NCBI RefSeq assembly: GCF_031501865.1
Contig: NZ_JARRCW010000001.1
Coordinates: 3,616,001-3,680,000, forward strand
Length of the DNA: 64,000 nt
Source: Pseudovibrio sp. M1P-2-3
Lineage (GTDB): Bacteria; Pseudomonadota; Alphaproteobacteria; Rhizobiales; Stappiaceae
Direction of reading: 5' to 3'
Translations under genes and position numbers: made by a program
Shown here: positions 8,666 to 17,458 of the stretch, in pieces
How the letters are laid out: the number at the start of each line of letters is the position of its first letter
Position numbering within the stretch: the first letter of the stretch is position 1
Notes under the pieces: generated by a model
Seen by the model: the letters and a program-made list of their open reading frames with translations, nothing else
What the model was told of the DNA's origin: nothing
Databases searched by the model: none

Positions 8666-9457
8666 CTACGTGCTAGTTACCCCAACTTCAAAATTGCAGA
8701 ACTGTTCGAACTGGAGGTTTACGGCCGCACTCTCAATTGTAAGCACGCCCAAATTGGGTGCTTCTTCACTTGGTTTGAAGCTCTCCCAGTTCCAGTCGGG
8801 TTTTGGAGCAGGAGCTTGATAAAGAATAGAACGCATGGTCGAAAAAGGGATACCTCTCACAGTACCGGAAATTGGCCGATGAACATGTCCTATGAACAAA
8901 TATTTCACAGAATCATACTTAGAAAGCAATTCAAGGAAGTCATCACCATTTTCCATGTTTGCCGTATCCTGCATCGGCAGCCCAAGAGACATAGGGGGAT
9001 GGTGCATGAATATGTAGACCGGTATATCAGCAGCTTTTTGCAGTGTATCTTGTAGCCAGGCAAGGCGCTCTTCGCAGAACTCCCCTGCATCTGATAGGTT
9101 TTTTTGTGTATCCAAACAAACGATTAATCCGTCTGAAGTCGAGATGGAATATTGAACAAAATCAGCCATGCAAGACTTTGGCAAGGGCAGCATTGTCCGA
9201 AACAGTTCACGCTCATCATGGTTGCCAACCATTGGCAGGAATGGAACTTCGAGTTTATTCAATAGCTTTCGCAGTGCGCCGTAATCTGCGTGAGTTCCCC
9301 GATTGACCATGTCACCTGAAATAATACAGTAGCTCGCATCAACGTGATGGCGATTAATATGGTCCACAGCAGCTTGTAGCCGAACGCGAGGATCATGCCC
9401 CATCACATCACCTTCTTGCATAAAGTGCGGATCAGACATCCAAATTGCTTTTAGCAC
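8666..9457 (-). CDS. Calcineurin-like metallophosphodiesterase (class III cNMP PDE/GpdQ type)
   Basis: The predicted protein is 263 aa with the complete metallophosphoesterase motif series: SDPHF near residue 9 (motif D-x-H), GDMVNRG (GD), GNHDE (GNHD), HHPPMSLG and GHVHRP (GHxH). The dinuclear metal ligands are all present. Relatives hydrolyse cyclic nucleotides, glycerophosphodiesters or related phosphodiesters, including phosphonate diesters. Its place inside a phosphonate locus makes an organophosphate or phosphonate-ester substrate plausible, but sequence alone does not decide. It is bracketed by a SpoIIAA-like gene and a partial repeat of it, suggesting insertion as a cassette. Confidence 0.9.
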   Translation of the reverse strand: MLKAIWMSDPHFMQEGDVMGHDPRVRLQAAVDHINRHHVDASYCIISGDMVNRGTHADYGALRKLLNKLEVPFLPMVGNHDERELFRTMLPLPKSCMADFVQYSISTSDGLIVCLDTQKNLSDAGEFCEERLAWLQDTLQKAADIPVYIFMHHPPMSLGLPMQDTANMENGDDFLELLSKYDSVKYLFIGHVHRPISGTVRGIPFSTMRSILYQAPAPKPDWNWESFKPSEEAPNLGVLTIESAAVNLQFEQFCNFEVGVTST

Positions 9458-9673
9458 TTATATCTCCTCAAAAGTATTTTTGTATGAAGGCCTAGCTAGT
9501 TAACCTACCCCAATTCCCTCGAAATAAAAATTAATCGGATTGAACAGAAGCTTAGAAAAAATATCAAGTTTTGTCAGGCGCATTGCCTTGCAAAACACAG
9601 CTCGGTTTAGACGTGTTTTTCAAACTTCTCTCATAGCTGGACCTAGAATACTAGGGCGCATACAGAACGCCCC

Positions 9674-10399
9674 TCAAACCCCAATCCAACGCTCTGCCTT
9701 TTCAATATCCAGCGCAGGGAAATATTGAACATCCGCGTCCACGAACTTTGAGAAAACCCGTTCGGCAAGGTTTTGCCAGCGAGCATTGCCCACCACGGCC
9801 ACTTGTTTGGGGGCATGGTGGTAGGATTTCACCAGTTCAAAATGGCTTTCAAAAGCGCTCAAACTCTCCCATCCGTCAAAATCCCGTAGATCAATCAGTA
9901 CTTTAATACGCCCATGCTTGTTGATAAACAGAGCCATGTCTTCGTTGATGTTGTCATAGGCATCCGGCTCCAGTTTACCGATAAATTTGGTGATCAAGAG
10001 ACCATCGTCACGCGGGTTAATGTGCACGGTTCCAAATGCCTCGCGCAGCCACAGCCCCGCTTCATCCTCCTCCCCGTTTCTAAACATCCTCATGGGGCAA
10101 GGTGCCAGAACGGAAAATATCTTCATACTGGCCCGCAGCCAGCCCACATCGCTCACAATTGCAATGCGCTCAAAACCCCTCCAGTGGGCCAGACCGAAGC
10201 GGGCATCATCTAAAATCGCTTCCAGAGAATAGCCGTCAAAGTCTTCCGCCGTGATTACCAGAATGCGCAGACGCTCATGCTCCAGCAGAGCCTTTTCCAT
10301 GGCAGGAATGAAGGTGGCCGCATAGTCTTCACTGGTGATCTTGCCGCTCAGCCTCACGGCCACATTGCGGTCCATACTGTCGCTCAGAACTTCTATCAT
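9674..10399 (-). CDS. SpoIIAA-like/STAS-fold protein (two tandem domains)
   Basis: The predicted protein is 241 aa. Two similar halves each read like a SpoIIAA-like (DUF3478-type) unit. The first starts VAVRLSGKITSEDYAATFIPAMEKAL and ends with the ERIAIVSD strand. The second starts ITKFIGKLEPDAYDNINEDMALFINKHGRIKVLIDL and ends QVAVVGNARWQNLAERVF. These soluble folds resemble STAS anti-sigma-antagonist and lipid-binding domains; the cellular role is not known. Its 3' end is duplicated at 8508-8640. Same strand as the phosphoesterase, 216 bp away. Confidence 0.75.
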   Translation of the reverse strand: MIEVLSDSMDRNVAVRLSGKITSEDYAATFIPAMEKALLEHERLRILVITAEDFDGYSLEAILDDARFGLAHWRGFERIAIVSDVGWLRASMKIFSVLAPCPMRMFRNGEEDEAGLWLREAFGTVHINPRDDGLLITKFIGKLEPDAYDNINEDMALFINKHGRIKVLIDLRDFDGWESLSAFESHFELVKSYHHAPKQVAVVGNARWQNLAERVFSKFVDADVQYFPALDIEKAERWIGV

Positions 10400-10566
10400 G
10401 AACTCACCAACCCCGTGTATTTTCCTAGAACTTTGCAGTGCAAGTGTAGCGCTTGATTGCGGCAGCTCTACTATTATCTGGCGGGAGGGTTAAGGAGATA
10501 TGGGCGCGCTCTTCGTGTACAACCGGCCGGGAGCTTGCCCCACCCGCATAGAGCCCCTCTCAGGCT

Positions 10567-11439
10567 TTAAAGGCCTTTAACGTGCGCTTCAACAATATCC
10601 TTGAAAGCGCTGATCACCCCAAGATGCGCCCGCTCTTTCAAGCAGACCAGTGCTTCATACATGCGGTTCTCGCAGTCGGTCAGGCTCAGGCTCACCAAGC
10701 GGTCATCATGGCCAAACTCCGGCTGGGAAACAATGCCCACACCAATGCCAGCGGCAACAGCTTCACGAGCGCTCTCCCGCCCCTCCACTTCCATGGCGAT
10801 GTTCATGGGCAGGCCCTTGCGGGAAAACTCGTCATCCACCAGCCCGCGGGTTCTGGAGCCAACTTCACGCAGCACCAAAGGCTCGTCACTCAAGCTTGCC
10901 AGATCAATTTCCCCAAGGTGGGCCCAGCGGTGATCTTTGGATACAAAAGCCACCAGCGGATCATTGCGCAGCGGAATGGACAACAGCCGCGGGTCATCGG
11001 AAAAATGCGCCAGAACGCCCACATCCGCCGTGTAATCATAAAGACGCTTGAGCACCACATCCGAATTGCCGATCTGGAGGGTCACGTTGATCCCCTCATA
11101 ATTTTGCCGGAAAGCGGCGATGATCTGCATCACATGCAGCGGCGCATCGGCGCAAATTTTCAAGTGTCCCCTGCGCAGCTCCTTCGTGTCGGAAAGCAAT
11201 TCGACTGCTTGCTGTTCAATCTCAAACTGTCGTTTGGTCAGCTCAAACAACTGTTCTCCCAACTCGGTGGGAAAAACAGAGCGTTTGTGCCGGTTAAACA
11301 GCAGCACTCCATAGCGCTCCTCCAGCTTGCGAACCTGATCGGAAATAGCGGGCTGGGTCAGGCCCAGTTTTTCAGCAGCCTTGGAGAACCCTCCATAGGT
11401 TGCAACCGCATGAAATGCCCGAAATTGAGAAGAAAACAT
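10567..11439 (-). CDS. LysR-family transcriptional regulator of the phosphonate genes
   Basis: The predicted protein is 290 aa from the ATG at 11437-11439 (MFSSQFRAF); a start two codons earlier is also possible. It has an N-terminal winged helix-turn-helix (AVATYGGFSKAAEKLGLTQPAISDQVRKLEERYGVLLF) and a periplasmic-binding-like effector domain from about residue 90. It is divergent from the ABC transporter and sits between phnW and the transporter, so it most likely senses 2-aminoethylphosphonate or a breakdown product and activates these genes, as LysR regulators do next to such clusters. A sequence related to the phnW/phnX promoters lies right at its own 5' end. Confidence 0.92.
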   Translation of the reverse strand: MFSSQFRAFHAVATYGGFSKAAEKLGLTQPAISDQVRKLEERYGVLLFNRHKRSVFPTELGEQLFELTKRQFEIEQQAVELLSDTKELRRGHLKICADAPLHVMQIIAAFRQNYEGINVTLQIGNSDVVLKRLYDYTADVGVLAHFSDDPRLLSIPLRNDPLVAFVSKDHRWAHLGEIDLASLSDEPLVLREVGSRTRGLVDDEFSRKGLPMNIAMEVEGRESAREAVAAGIGVGIVSQPEFGHDDRLVSLSLTDCENRMYEALVCLKERAHLGVISAFKDIVEAHVKGL

Positions 11440-11454
11440 AAGCAACGCCTATAG

Positions 11455-11500
11455 ATACTATTTACAATCAAAAATTGACTTATAGACGCAATTTCCCTAA
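11455..11500. promoter_or_regulatory. Promoter/operator candidate beside the LysR start
   Basis: The segment contains CAATCAAAAATTGACTTAT followed by AGACGCA, resembling the CGATTTGACTTAT...TTGCG block upstream of phnW and phnX. It lies immediately upstream of the LysR gene and about 260 bp before the transporter start, fitting an autoregulatory LysR site. The similarity is judged by eye and weaker than that between phnW and phnX. Confidence 0.35.
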
Positions 11501-11568
11501 AGATCAACTAAGTCTTTGCATTTTATAGCTTTATAAAACTGTCACAGGCTTCAAGTATATGGCAGACA

Positions 11569-11595
11569 CTCTTTGTATTGCTTTTATACAAAGAG
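11569..11595. promoter_or_regulatory. 10-bp perfect inverted repeat upstream of phosphonate transporter
   Basis: CTCTTTGTAT (11569-11578) and ATACAAAGAG (11586-11595) are perfect inverted arms around a 7-base spacer. They lie in the 321-bp gap between the LysR gene and the substrate-binding-protein gene. No T-run follows, so an operator is more likely than a terminator. The regulator that might bind it is unknown. Confidence 0.45.
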
Positions 11596-11760
11596 CTTGA
11601 ATTTTCATCTTTATCTGTTCGATATTTGTGCAATTCTAGAAATTATTTACAACTAGGAAGATTTACAGGGCAGTATGCTGACAAGAATGATTCCTGTTGC
11701 AAACAAAACTAGAAAACACTGCTGCACTTAACAAAATGTATCCTAAAGGGGGTATCTGGA

Positions 11761-12798
11761 ATGAAGTTCGCGCGTGTAAAGTCTTTAATCAGCTCTGCGG
11801 TTGTAGGGGCGTTGGCTCTTGGAGCAACCACGGCTTTAGTTGAAGCAAAAACAAAGCTCACGGTTTATACTGCCGTAGAGCCGGAAGAGCTTTCTATATT
11901 CGCAAATGCCTTTGAAAAAGATAACCCTGACATCGACATTCAGTGGGTTCGTGATTCCACTGGAATTATAACCGCAAAACTTCTGGCTGAAGGCGAAAAT
12001 ACACAGGCTGACATCGTTTGGGGTGTTGCGGCAACCTCCCTTTTGATGATGGAAAGCAAGGGAATGCTGGAAGGTTATGCACCTAAAGGCTTGGATGCTT
12101 TGCAAAAAGGTTTTTATGACGCAAAGGAAAAGCCCAGTTGGGTTGGCCAGCGCGCATGGATTGCTTCCATCTGTTACAACACAGTTGAAGCCAAAAAGCA
12201 CAATCTGCCTATGCCCAAGTCTTGGGAAGACCTGACCAAGCCTGTCTACAAAGGCGCTGTGGTCATGCCGCACCCTGCCTCTTCCGGCACCGGTTTCCTT
12301 GATGTGTCCAGCTGGATGCAAATCTGGGGCGAAGAGAAGGCTTGGGACTTCATGGATTCCTTGCATGAAAACGTTGGCATCTACACCCACTCCGGCTCGG
12401 CCCCTTGCAAAATGGCGGGTAAAGGCGAATTCCCCATCGGTATTTCCTTTGCTTACAAAGGCGCTCAGCTGAAAACTCAAGGCGCACCTGTGGAAGTGAT
12501 CGCTCCAACCGAGGGCGTTGGTTGGGATCTTGAAAGCTTCGGCCTGATTAAAGGCGCGAAAAACATTGAGGCTGCGAAAGTCTTTGCAGACTGGTCCGTC
12601 ACAAAAGCTGCCAACGAAATGTACAACCAAGCTTACGCAGTTGTGGCCATGAAGGGTGTTGCCAAGCCTGTTGCCAACATGCCTGTTGGACTGGAAGAAA
12701 AGATGATCAAGAACGACTTCCAGTGGGCTGCGGACAACCGCGCGCGCATCTTGAAAGAATGGGACAGCCGCTACGGCAGTAAAGCTGCTCCTAAATAA
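11761..12798 (+). CDS. 2-aminoethylphosphonate-type ABC transporter, substrate-binding protein
   Basis: The predicted protein is 345 aa. It has a signal peptide (LISSAVVGALALGATTALVEA, cleaved near residue 29), then an iron(III)/thiamine-type binding fold: KLTVYTAVEPEELSIFANAF, a DIVWGVAATS segment, and MPHPASSGTGFLDVSSW. This matches the family annotated as putative 2-aminoethylphosphonate binding proteins (PhnS2; AepX in recent marine work). It captures the phosphonate in the periplasm for the two downstream genes. Start: ATG after AAGGGGG. A hairpin follows the stop, consistent with higher expression of the binding protein. Assignment rests on family pattern and on phnW, pbfA and phnX nearby. 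Confidence 0.85.
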   Translation: MKFARVKSLISSAVVGALALGATTALVEAKTKLTVYTAVEPEELSIFANAFEKDNPDIDIQWVRDSTGIITAKLLAEGENTQADIVWGVAATSLLMMESKGMLEGYAPKGLDALQKGFYDAKEKPSWVGQRAWIASICYNTVEAKKHNLPMPKSWEDLTKPVYKGAVVMPHPASSGTGFLDVSSWMQIWGEEKAWDFMDSLHENVGIYTHSGSAPCKMAGKGEFPIGISFAYKGAQLKTQGAPVEVIAPTEGVGWDLESFGLIKGAKNIEAAKVFADWSVTKAANEMYNQAYAVVAMKGVAKPVANMPVGLEEKMIKNDFQWAADNRARILKEWDSRYGSKAAPK

Positions 12799-12814
12799 TT
12801 TTTTATTTAAGATC

Positions 12815-12840
12815 GCCCTGCTCGGAACTTTGAGCAGGGC
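12815..12840 (+). terminator. Intercistronic hairpin after the binding-protein gene
   Basis: GCCCTGCTC (12815-12823) and GAGCAGGGC (12832-12840) are perfect 9-bp arms with an 8-base loop. The bases after it (TTCCCC) are not a T-run, so it probably acts as a partial terminator or a 3'-end stabiliser, a common device between a binding-protein gene and its transporter genes. Confidence 0.6.
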
Positions 12841-12883
12841 TTCCCCATAGCATACCACTAAGCTTTCCAGAGAGCCCCTTCCT

Positions 12884-14035
12884 ATGACAAAATCCGTCGA
12901 TAACAGTAGTTTAAAAACGAATGAACGCTTTCTGGAGGTTCATGGCCTCAATAAAAATTTCGGAAATTTTACTGCCCTTGAAAACATCAGCCTCTCCATC
13001 AATGAAGGTGAATTTGTTTGCTTCCTTGGCCCCTCGGGCTGCGGAAAAACCACATTACTGCGCGCCATTGCCGGCCTTGACTATCAAACCAGCGGCCAGA
13101 TTTTCCAAAAGGGAAAGGACATCTCCGCCCTGCCACCGGTGAAACGGGATTTTGGCATTGTGTTCCAGTCCTACGCCCTGTTTCCAAACCTGAGCGTGGA
13201 AAAGAACATCGCCTATGGCCTTTCAAAACGGCAACTGGGAAAGAGCGCCGTGGAGGCACGGGTTCAGGAGCTGCTGACCCAAGTGGGCCTGCCCGATAGC
13301 GGCAAGAAATACCCCGCCGCTCTTTCAGGCGGACAGCAGCAGCGGGTTGCCCTTGCTAGAGCCCTTGCCACATCGCCGGGCATGTTACTTCTGGATGAAC
13401 CGCTCAGCGCACTGGATGCAAAAGTGCGGGTGCACCTGCGCCACGAGCTGCGCGAGCTGCAACGTACCCTTGGCATAACCACAATCATGGTCACCCACGA
13501 TCAGGAAGAAGCCCTTGCCATGGCCGATCGCATTGTGGTGATGAACCACGGCCACATCGAGCAAGTTGGCACACCCGAAGAAATTTACAGCAACCCGCAA
13601 TCGGCTTATGTGGCGGATTTCATCGGCGAAATGAATTTCTGGAGTGGCTCCGTTGAAAGCGATGTGCCAGGTCTTTCAGGCCATGTGCGCATTGGCACCC
13701 AGCGCCTGCGCACAAATAGTAATGACAAGTCATTCCTCGCCGGTTCACAAGTCACCGTGTGCATCCGCCCCGAAGATGTTCAGATGCGCGGTGTAAAGGC
13801 GGACACTCCAAACAGTGTGCGAGTGAGCGTGAAAGATATCGAGTTTCTTGGCTCCTTCTGCCGCATTTCTATGACGGCGGAAGGTTTCGGCAGCAAACCG
13901 CTTATCTGTGACGTTTCCATGAACCTCATGCGTGACCATGCTTTGAAGGTGGGAGACGAAACCCTGATCGCCCTGCCAATAAGGTGCCTGCACCTGTTTT
14001 CCGAGGCCCACACCTCTCTAAATCAGGGAGTGTGA
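12884..14035 (+). CDS. 2-aminoethylphosphonate-type ABC transporter, ATP-binding protein
   Basis: The predicted protein is 383 aa. Walker A GPSGCGKTTLLRA (about residue 49), Q-loop VFQSYALFPNLS, signature LSGGQQQRVALARAL, Walker B LLLDEPLSALD and the H-loop MVTHDQEEA are all present. A C-terminal TOBE-like domain follows (from about residue 260, including VCIRPEDVQM). It powers uptake by the fused permease encoded 3 bp downstream. Family resemblance: PhnT2/AepV-type importers of the spermidine/iron class. Confidence 0.9.
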   Translation: MTKSVDNSSLKTNERFLEVHGLNKNFGNFTALENISLSINEGEFVCFLGPSGCGKTTLLRAIAGLDYQTSGQIFQKGKDISALPPVKRDFGIVFQSYALFPNLSVEKNIAYGLSKRQLGKSAVEARVQELLTQVGLPDSGKKYPAALSGGQQQRVALARALATSPGMLLLDEPLSALDAKVRVHLRHELRELQRTLGITTIMVTHDQEEALAMADRIVVMNHGHIEQVGTPEEIYSNPQSAYVADFIGEMNFWSGSVESDVPGLSGHVRIGTQRLRTNSNDKSFLAGSQVTVCIRPEDVQMRGVKADTPNSVRVSVKDIEFLGSFCRISMTAEGFGSKPLICDVSMNLMRDHALKVGDETLIALPIRCLHLFSEAHTSLNQGV

Positions 14036-14038
14036 TGC

Positions 14039-15778
14039 ATGTCCATAGCTACCCAGCCAGCCAGCGCGGCCTCTAGCGCGCATGGAACCTTTGCCAGCAA
14101 AGCAAAACGCCTAAATGGCGACAACCTGCTCATGCTCATCGCCTTGGTAGGCATCTCCGTGTTTTTGCTCGCATTCTTGTTTGCGCCTCTTTACACGCTG
14201 CTTGCCAAGGCCTTCCAAACCAGCGAGGGCAACTTTGCTGGCCTTGCGAACTTTGCAGAGTATTTCCAGTCGGGCTCCATCAAAACCGCAGTCTACAACA
14301 GTGTGTTCATCGCCGTTCTGGTGACAGTCATCTCATCCAGTCTTGCCTTTGGTTTTGCCTATGCACTCACCCGCACGCAAATGCCGGGCAAGAAGGTGTT
14401 TCGCGTTCTGTCCTCCATTCCCATTCTGGCCCCTTCCCTTCTGCCCGCGATCTCGCTGATTTATCTGTTCGGCAATCAGGGCATGATCAATGAATGGCTT
14501 ATGGGGCATTCGGTTTACGGGGCGATCGGTGTTACACTGGGATTGGTGTTTTACACCTTCCCCCATGTCCTGATGATCATGGTCACCGCCCTCTCCACCG
14601 CCGACGCCCGTCTTTATGACGCAGCACGTGCCCTTGGCGCAGGGCCGGTCAAAACCTTTTTCTCCGTCACCCTTCCCGGTGCCCGTTATGGTCTTATCAG
14701 CGCCGCCTTTGTGGTCTTCACCCTCACCATCACCGATTTCGGGGTGCCCAAGGTGATCGGCGGTCAGATGAATGTTCTGGCAACGGATATCTATAAGCAA
14801 GTGGTGGGACAGCAGAACTTTTCCATGGGCGCTGTTGTCGGTCTTCTCCTGTTGCTGCCAGCTGTGGTTTCCTTCTCGGTAGACCGCTATGTGCGCAAGA
14901 AACAAACCGCGCAGCTTTCAGCCAAAGCGGTTCCCTATCAGCCTGCCAAGAATAAAAGAAGAGACACCCTTTTCTTCCTTTATTGCTGCGCCATCAGCCT
15001 GTTTCTTCTCAGCATTTTAGGCACAGCTTTGCTTGCCTCGCTCATCGCCTACTGGCCCTACAACATGAGCTTGACGCTGAACCACTACAACTTCAACGCC
15101 ATTGATCCCAACGGCTGGGCGGCGTTCTATAACTCTTTAAAAATGGCAGGGCTCACCTCTGTCATCGGCACCCTTGTTATCTTCCTTGGGGCTTTCTTCG
15201 TTGAGAAGAGTGTGGGCTATCAGCGCCTTCGTGCCAGTGTGCAAATGCTGGCCATGCTGCCCATGGCGGTGCCAGGCATGGTGCTGGGTCTGGGCTATGT
15301 ATTCTTCTTCTCCAATCCGGAGAACCCGCTCTCTATGATGTATGGCACCCTGACCATTCTGGTGGTCTCCACCGTGACCCACTTCTACACGGTCAGCCAC
15401 CTCACCTTCTCCACGGCTCTCAAGCAGATTGACCGCGAGTTCGAACTGGTTTCTGCGTCTCTCAAAGTGCCGCTTTATAAAACCATGTGGCGGGTGCATC
15501 TGCCCATTTGCCTGCCCGCAATCTCCGAGGTTGCCATCTACCTCTTTGTGAATGCCATGACCACTGTTTCCGCAGTTGTCTTCCTCTATTCACCCGATAC
15601 CAAGCTGGCCTCCATTTCCATTTTGAACATGGACGATGTGGGAGACCAAGCCCCCGCCGCCGCGATGGCCATGATGATTGTGGCCACCTCCGCCGGCGTC
15701 AAGCTCGCGCACTCCGCCCTCATGCATGTGCTGCACAAACGCACCTCCGCATGGCGGCACGGCCGCTCTCCAGCTTAA
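14039..15778 (+). CDS. 2-aminoethylphosphonate-type ABC transporter, fused double permease
   Basis: The predicted protein is 579 aa with about twelve membrane helices in two homologous halves. Each half has the cytoplasmic EAA-type loop that contacts the ATPase: DARLYDAARALGAGPVKTFF near residue 192, and DREFELVSASLKVPLYKTMW near residue 463. One gene therefore supplies both transmembrane domains, as in PhnU2/AepW and FbpB-type importers. It starts 3 bp after the ATPase stop. It translocates the substrate across the inner membrane. Confidence 0.9.
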   Translation: MSIATQPASAASSAHGTFASKAKRLNGDNLLMLIALVGISVFLLAFLFAPLYTLLAKAFQTSEGNFAGLANFAEYFQSGSIKTAVYNSVFIAVLVTVISSSLAFGFAYALTRTQMPGKKVFRVLSSIPILAPSLLPAISLIYLFGNQGMINEWLMGHSVYGAIGVTLGLVFYTFPHVLMIMVTALSTADARLYDAARALGAGPVKTFFSVTLPGARYGLISAAFVVFTLTITDFGVPKVIGGQMNVLATDIYKQVVGQQNFSMGAVVGLLLLLPAVVSFSVDRYVRKKQTAQLSAKAVPYQPAKNKRRDTLFFLYCCAISLFLLSILGTALLASLIAYWPYNMSLTLNHYNFNAIDPNGWAAFYNSLKMAGLTSVIGTLVIFLGAFFVEKSVGYQRLRASVQMLAMLPMAVPGMVLGLGYVFFFSNPENPLSMMYGTLTILVVSTVTHFYTVSHLTFSTALKQIDREFELVSASLKVPLYKTMWRVHLPICLPAISEVAIYLFVNAMTTVSAVVFLYSPDTKLASISILNMDDVGDQAPAAAMAMMIVATSAGVKLAHSALMHVLHKRTSAWRHGRSPA

Positions 15779-15802
15779 TTTTTTACTAGGAATAGGTTAG
15801 CC

Positions 15803-17176
15803 ATGACAGTTCCAAGCCAGACCGAAGGCGAAGTCAACTTCTCCCCCCGCCGTAAAGAGTGGGCCAAAGATAATATTTCCGAGAAAGACGCGAAAACCTT
15901 GAAGCGCGACAGCGAAGCTTTCTTGCACCAGTCCGTCTCAACACCCTGCCTTTCGGTCATCACCGAGGCGGAAGGCGTCTACATCAAAGACGGCAGTGGC
16001 CGCAAGTTCATGGACTTTCATGGCAACAACGTGCACCACATCGGCTATGGTCACCCGCGCCTGAAAAAAGCCATTGCCGACCAGATGGACACCCTCCCCT
16101 TCGCCCCGCGCCGCTACACCTGTGATCCGGCCATTGAACTGGCGGAGAAGCTTGGCGAAATTTCACCGGGTAACTTAAGTAAAGTGCTGTTCACCACCGG
16201 TGGGTCAGATGCCAACGAGGTGGCCCTAAAAGTTGCCCGCGCGGCAACCGGCCGTTTTAAAACGGTTTCTTTTTGGGATTCCTTCCACGGTGCAGGCTTT
16301 GGCGCATCTAGTGTTGGCGGCGAGCAGATGTTTCGAGGTGGGCCCATCGGCCCTCTTCTGCCGGGCTCTGAACATGTGGCCCCGTTCGGCTGCTACCGCT
16401 GCCCCTATGGCCACGCCTGCAAGGAGGACGGCACACCGGACTTGAAGCGCTGCGGCATGACCTGCGCCAACATGGTCAAATACGTCTTGGAAAAGGAAGG
16501 CGATGTGGCCGCTGTGATAGCCGAGCCCGCCCGCGCTGTCCCTTACCTGCCGCCCGAAGGGTTCTGGCAAGAGGTGAAAAAAGCCTGCCACGCCCACGGC
16601 ACCCTTTTGATCTTTGATGAAATCCCCACCGGACTTGGTAAAACCGGCAGAATGTTCGCCTGTGATCATGATGAAACCGTGCCCGATATCCTCGTCATGG
16701 GCAAAGCTCTGGGCGGCGGCATCCTGCCCATCGCCGCAACCCTGTGCGCACCGGAGCTGGATGTGGCCGGTCACTACGCCTTTGGCCACTACACCCACGA
16801 GAAAAATCCGGTCACCACCCGCGCCGCCCTCACCACAATCCAGATCATCGAAGACGAAGGCCTCGTTGAGAACGCCGCCAAAGTGGGCGCCTTCGCCTTG
16901 GAGCGCATGAAAGAGATGAAAACCAAATACCCCAGCATCGGCGACGTCCGCGGCCGCGGCATGCTGCTCGGCATGGAAATGGTCGAAGACCGCGCCAGCA
17001 AAGCCCCCGCAAACGATCTGGCTGAAAAAATCTACTACGCCGCCTTAGACCGCGGCCTCAGCTTCAAAATCACCATGGGCAACACCATCACCCTCACCCC
17101 CCCGCTCATCACAACCTATGAGCAAATGGCGTGGGCTATGGATGTTCTGGAGCAGTGCGTGAAGGAGGGGCTTTAG
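15803..17176 (+). CDS. pbfA: PbfA-like (R)-1-hydroxy-2-aminoethylphosphonate ammonia-lyase (class III aminotransferase fold)
   Basis: The predicted protein is 457 aa, a class III aminotransferase fold: MDFHGNNVHHIGYGHP, the TTGGSDANEVALKVARAATG phosphate-binding segment, DEIPTGLGKTGRMF with the PLP aspartate, and the lysine in LVMGKALGGG. A cysteine-rich insert CYRCPYGHACK...RCGMTC (about residues 195-220) is unusual for transaminases. PbfA enzymes of this family sit beside phnW and phnX and convert (R)-1-hydroxy-2-aminoethylphosphonate to phosphonoacetaldehyde and ammonia, widening the substrate range of the PhnW/PhnX route. It closes the transporter operon, 24 bp downstream. Plain aminotransferase activity cannot be excluded. 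Confidence 0.82.
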   Translation: MTVPSQTEGEVNFSPRRKEWAKDNISEKDAKTLKRDSEAFLHQSVSTPCLSVITEAEGVYIKDGSGRKFMDFHGNNVHHIGYGHPRLKKAIADQMDTLPFAPRRYTCDPAIELAEKLGEISPGNLSKVLFTTGGSDANEVALKVARAATGRFKTVSFWDSFHGAGFGASSVGGEQMFRGGPIGPLLPGSEHVAPFGCYRCPYGHACKEDGTPDLKRCGMTCANMVKYVLEKEGDVAAVIAEPARAVPYLPPEGFWQEVKKACHAHGTLLIFDEIPTGLGKTGRMFACDHDETVPDILVMGKALGGGILPIAATLCAPELDVAGHYAFGHYTHEKNPVTTRAALTTIQIIEDEGLVENAAKVGAFALERMKEMKTKYPSIGDVRGRGMLLGMEMVEDRASKAPANDLAEKIYYAALDRGLSFKITMGNTITLTPPLITTYEQMAWAMDVLEQCVKEGL

Positions 17177-17199
17177 CCTCCTCCTCAATACGCGCGCGC

Positions 17200-17295
17200 G
17201 TCATCCCGCGCTTGACGCGGGATCCAGACAACAAGCCGCGCCTCCAAACTGCACGCCCCTAGATTCCGGCTCAAGCTTCGCTTGTCCGGAATGAC
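17200..17295. repeat. REP/MITE-like palindromic repeat, full copy
   Basis: A 96-bp unit begins GTCATCCCGCG-CTTGA-CGCGGGATCCAG and ends TTGTCCGGAATGAC; its termini (GTCATCCCG/CGGAATGAC) are imperfect inverted repeats, and the first 25 bp form a GC-rich hairpin. A second, shorter copy lies at 19045-19122. Such elements are common between genes in alphaproteobacteria. Confidence 0.7.
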
Positions 17296-17314
17296 ACCTG
17301 TGCACTGTGGTGTT

Positions 17315-17458
17315 TTATGACACTTCTCGCTCTCGAAGTTTGATGGCTAGGACTTGCGCAATAATAAAACAGGCAAAGACAGGCAACGGGTATATATATG
17401 GAATTGAAAGTCCCGCTAGAATAAGCGCGCTGCTTGCTAAAAGCATGATTGAGTCTAA
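17315..17458 (-). pseudogene. 3' part of small membrane-protein gene split by IS630
   Basis: On the minus strand this encodes LDSIMLLASSALILAGLSIP... to the stop: one long hydrophobic segment or two short ones and a charged tail KLREREVS. It continues, exactly in frame once one TA is kept, the fragment at 18619-18945 on the other side of the IS630. Joined, they form a membrane protein of about 156 aa. Family not recognised. Confidence 0.8.
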
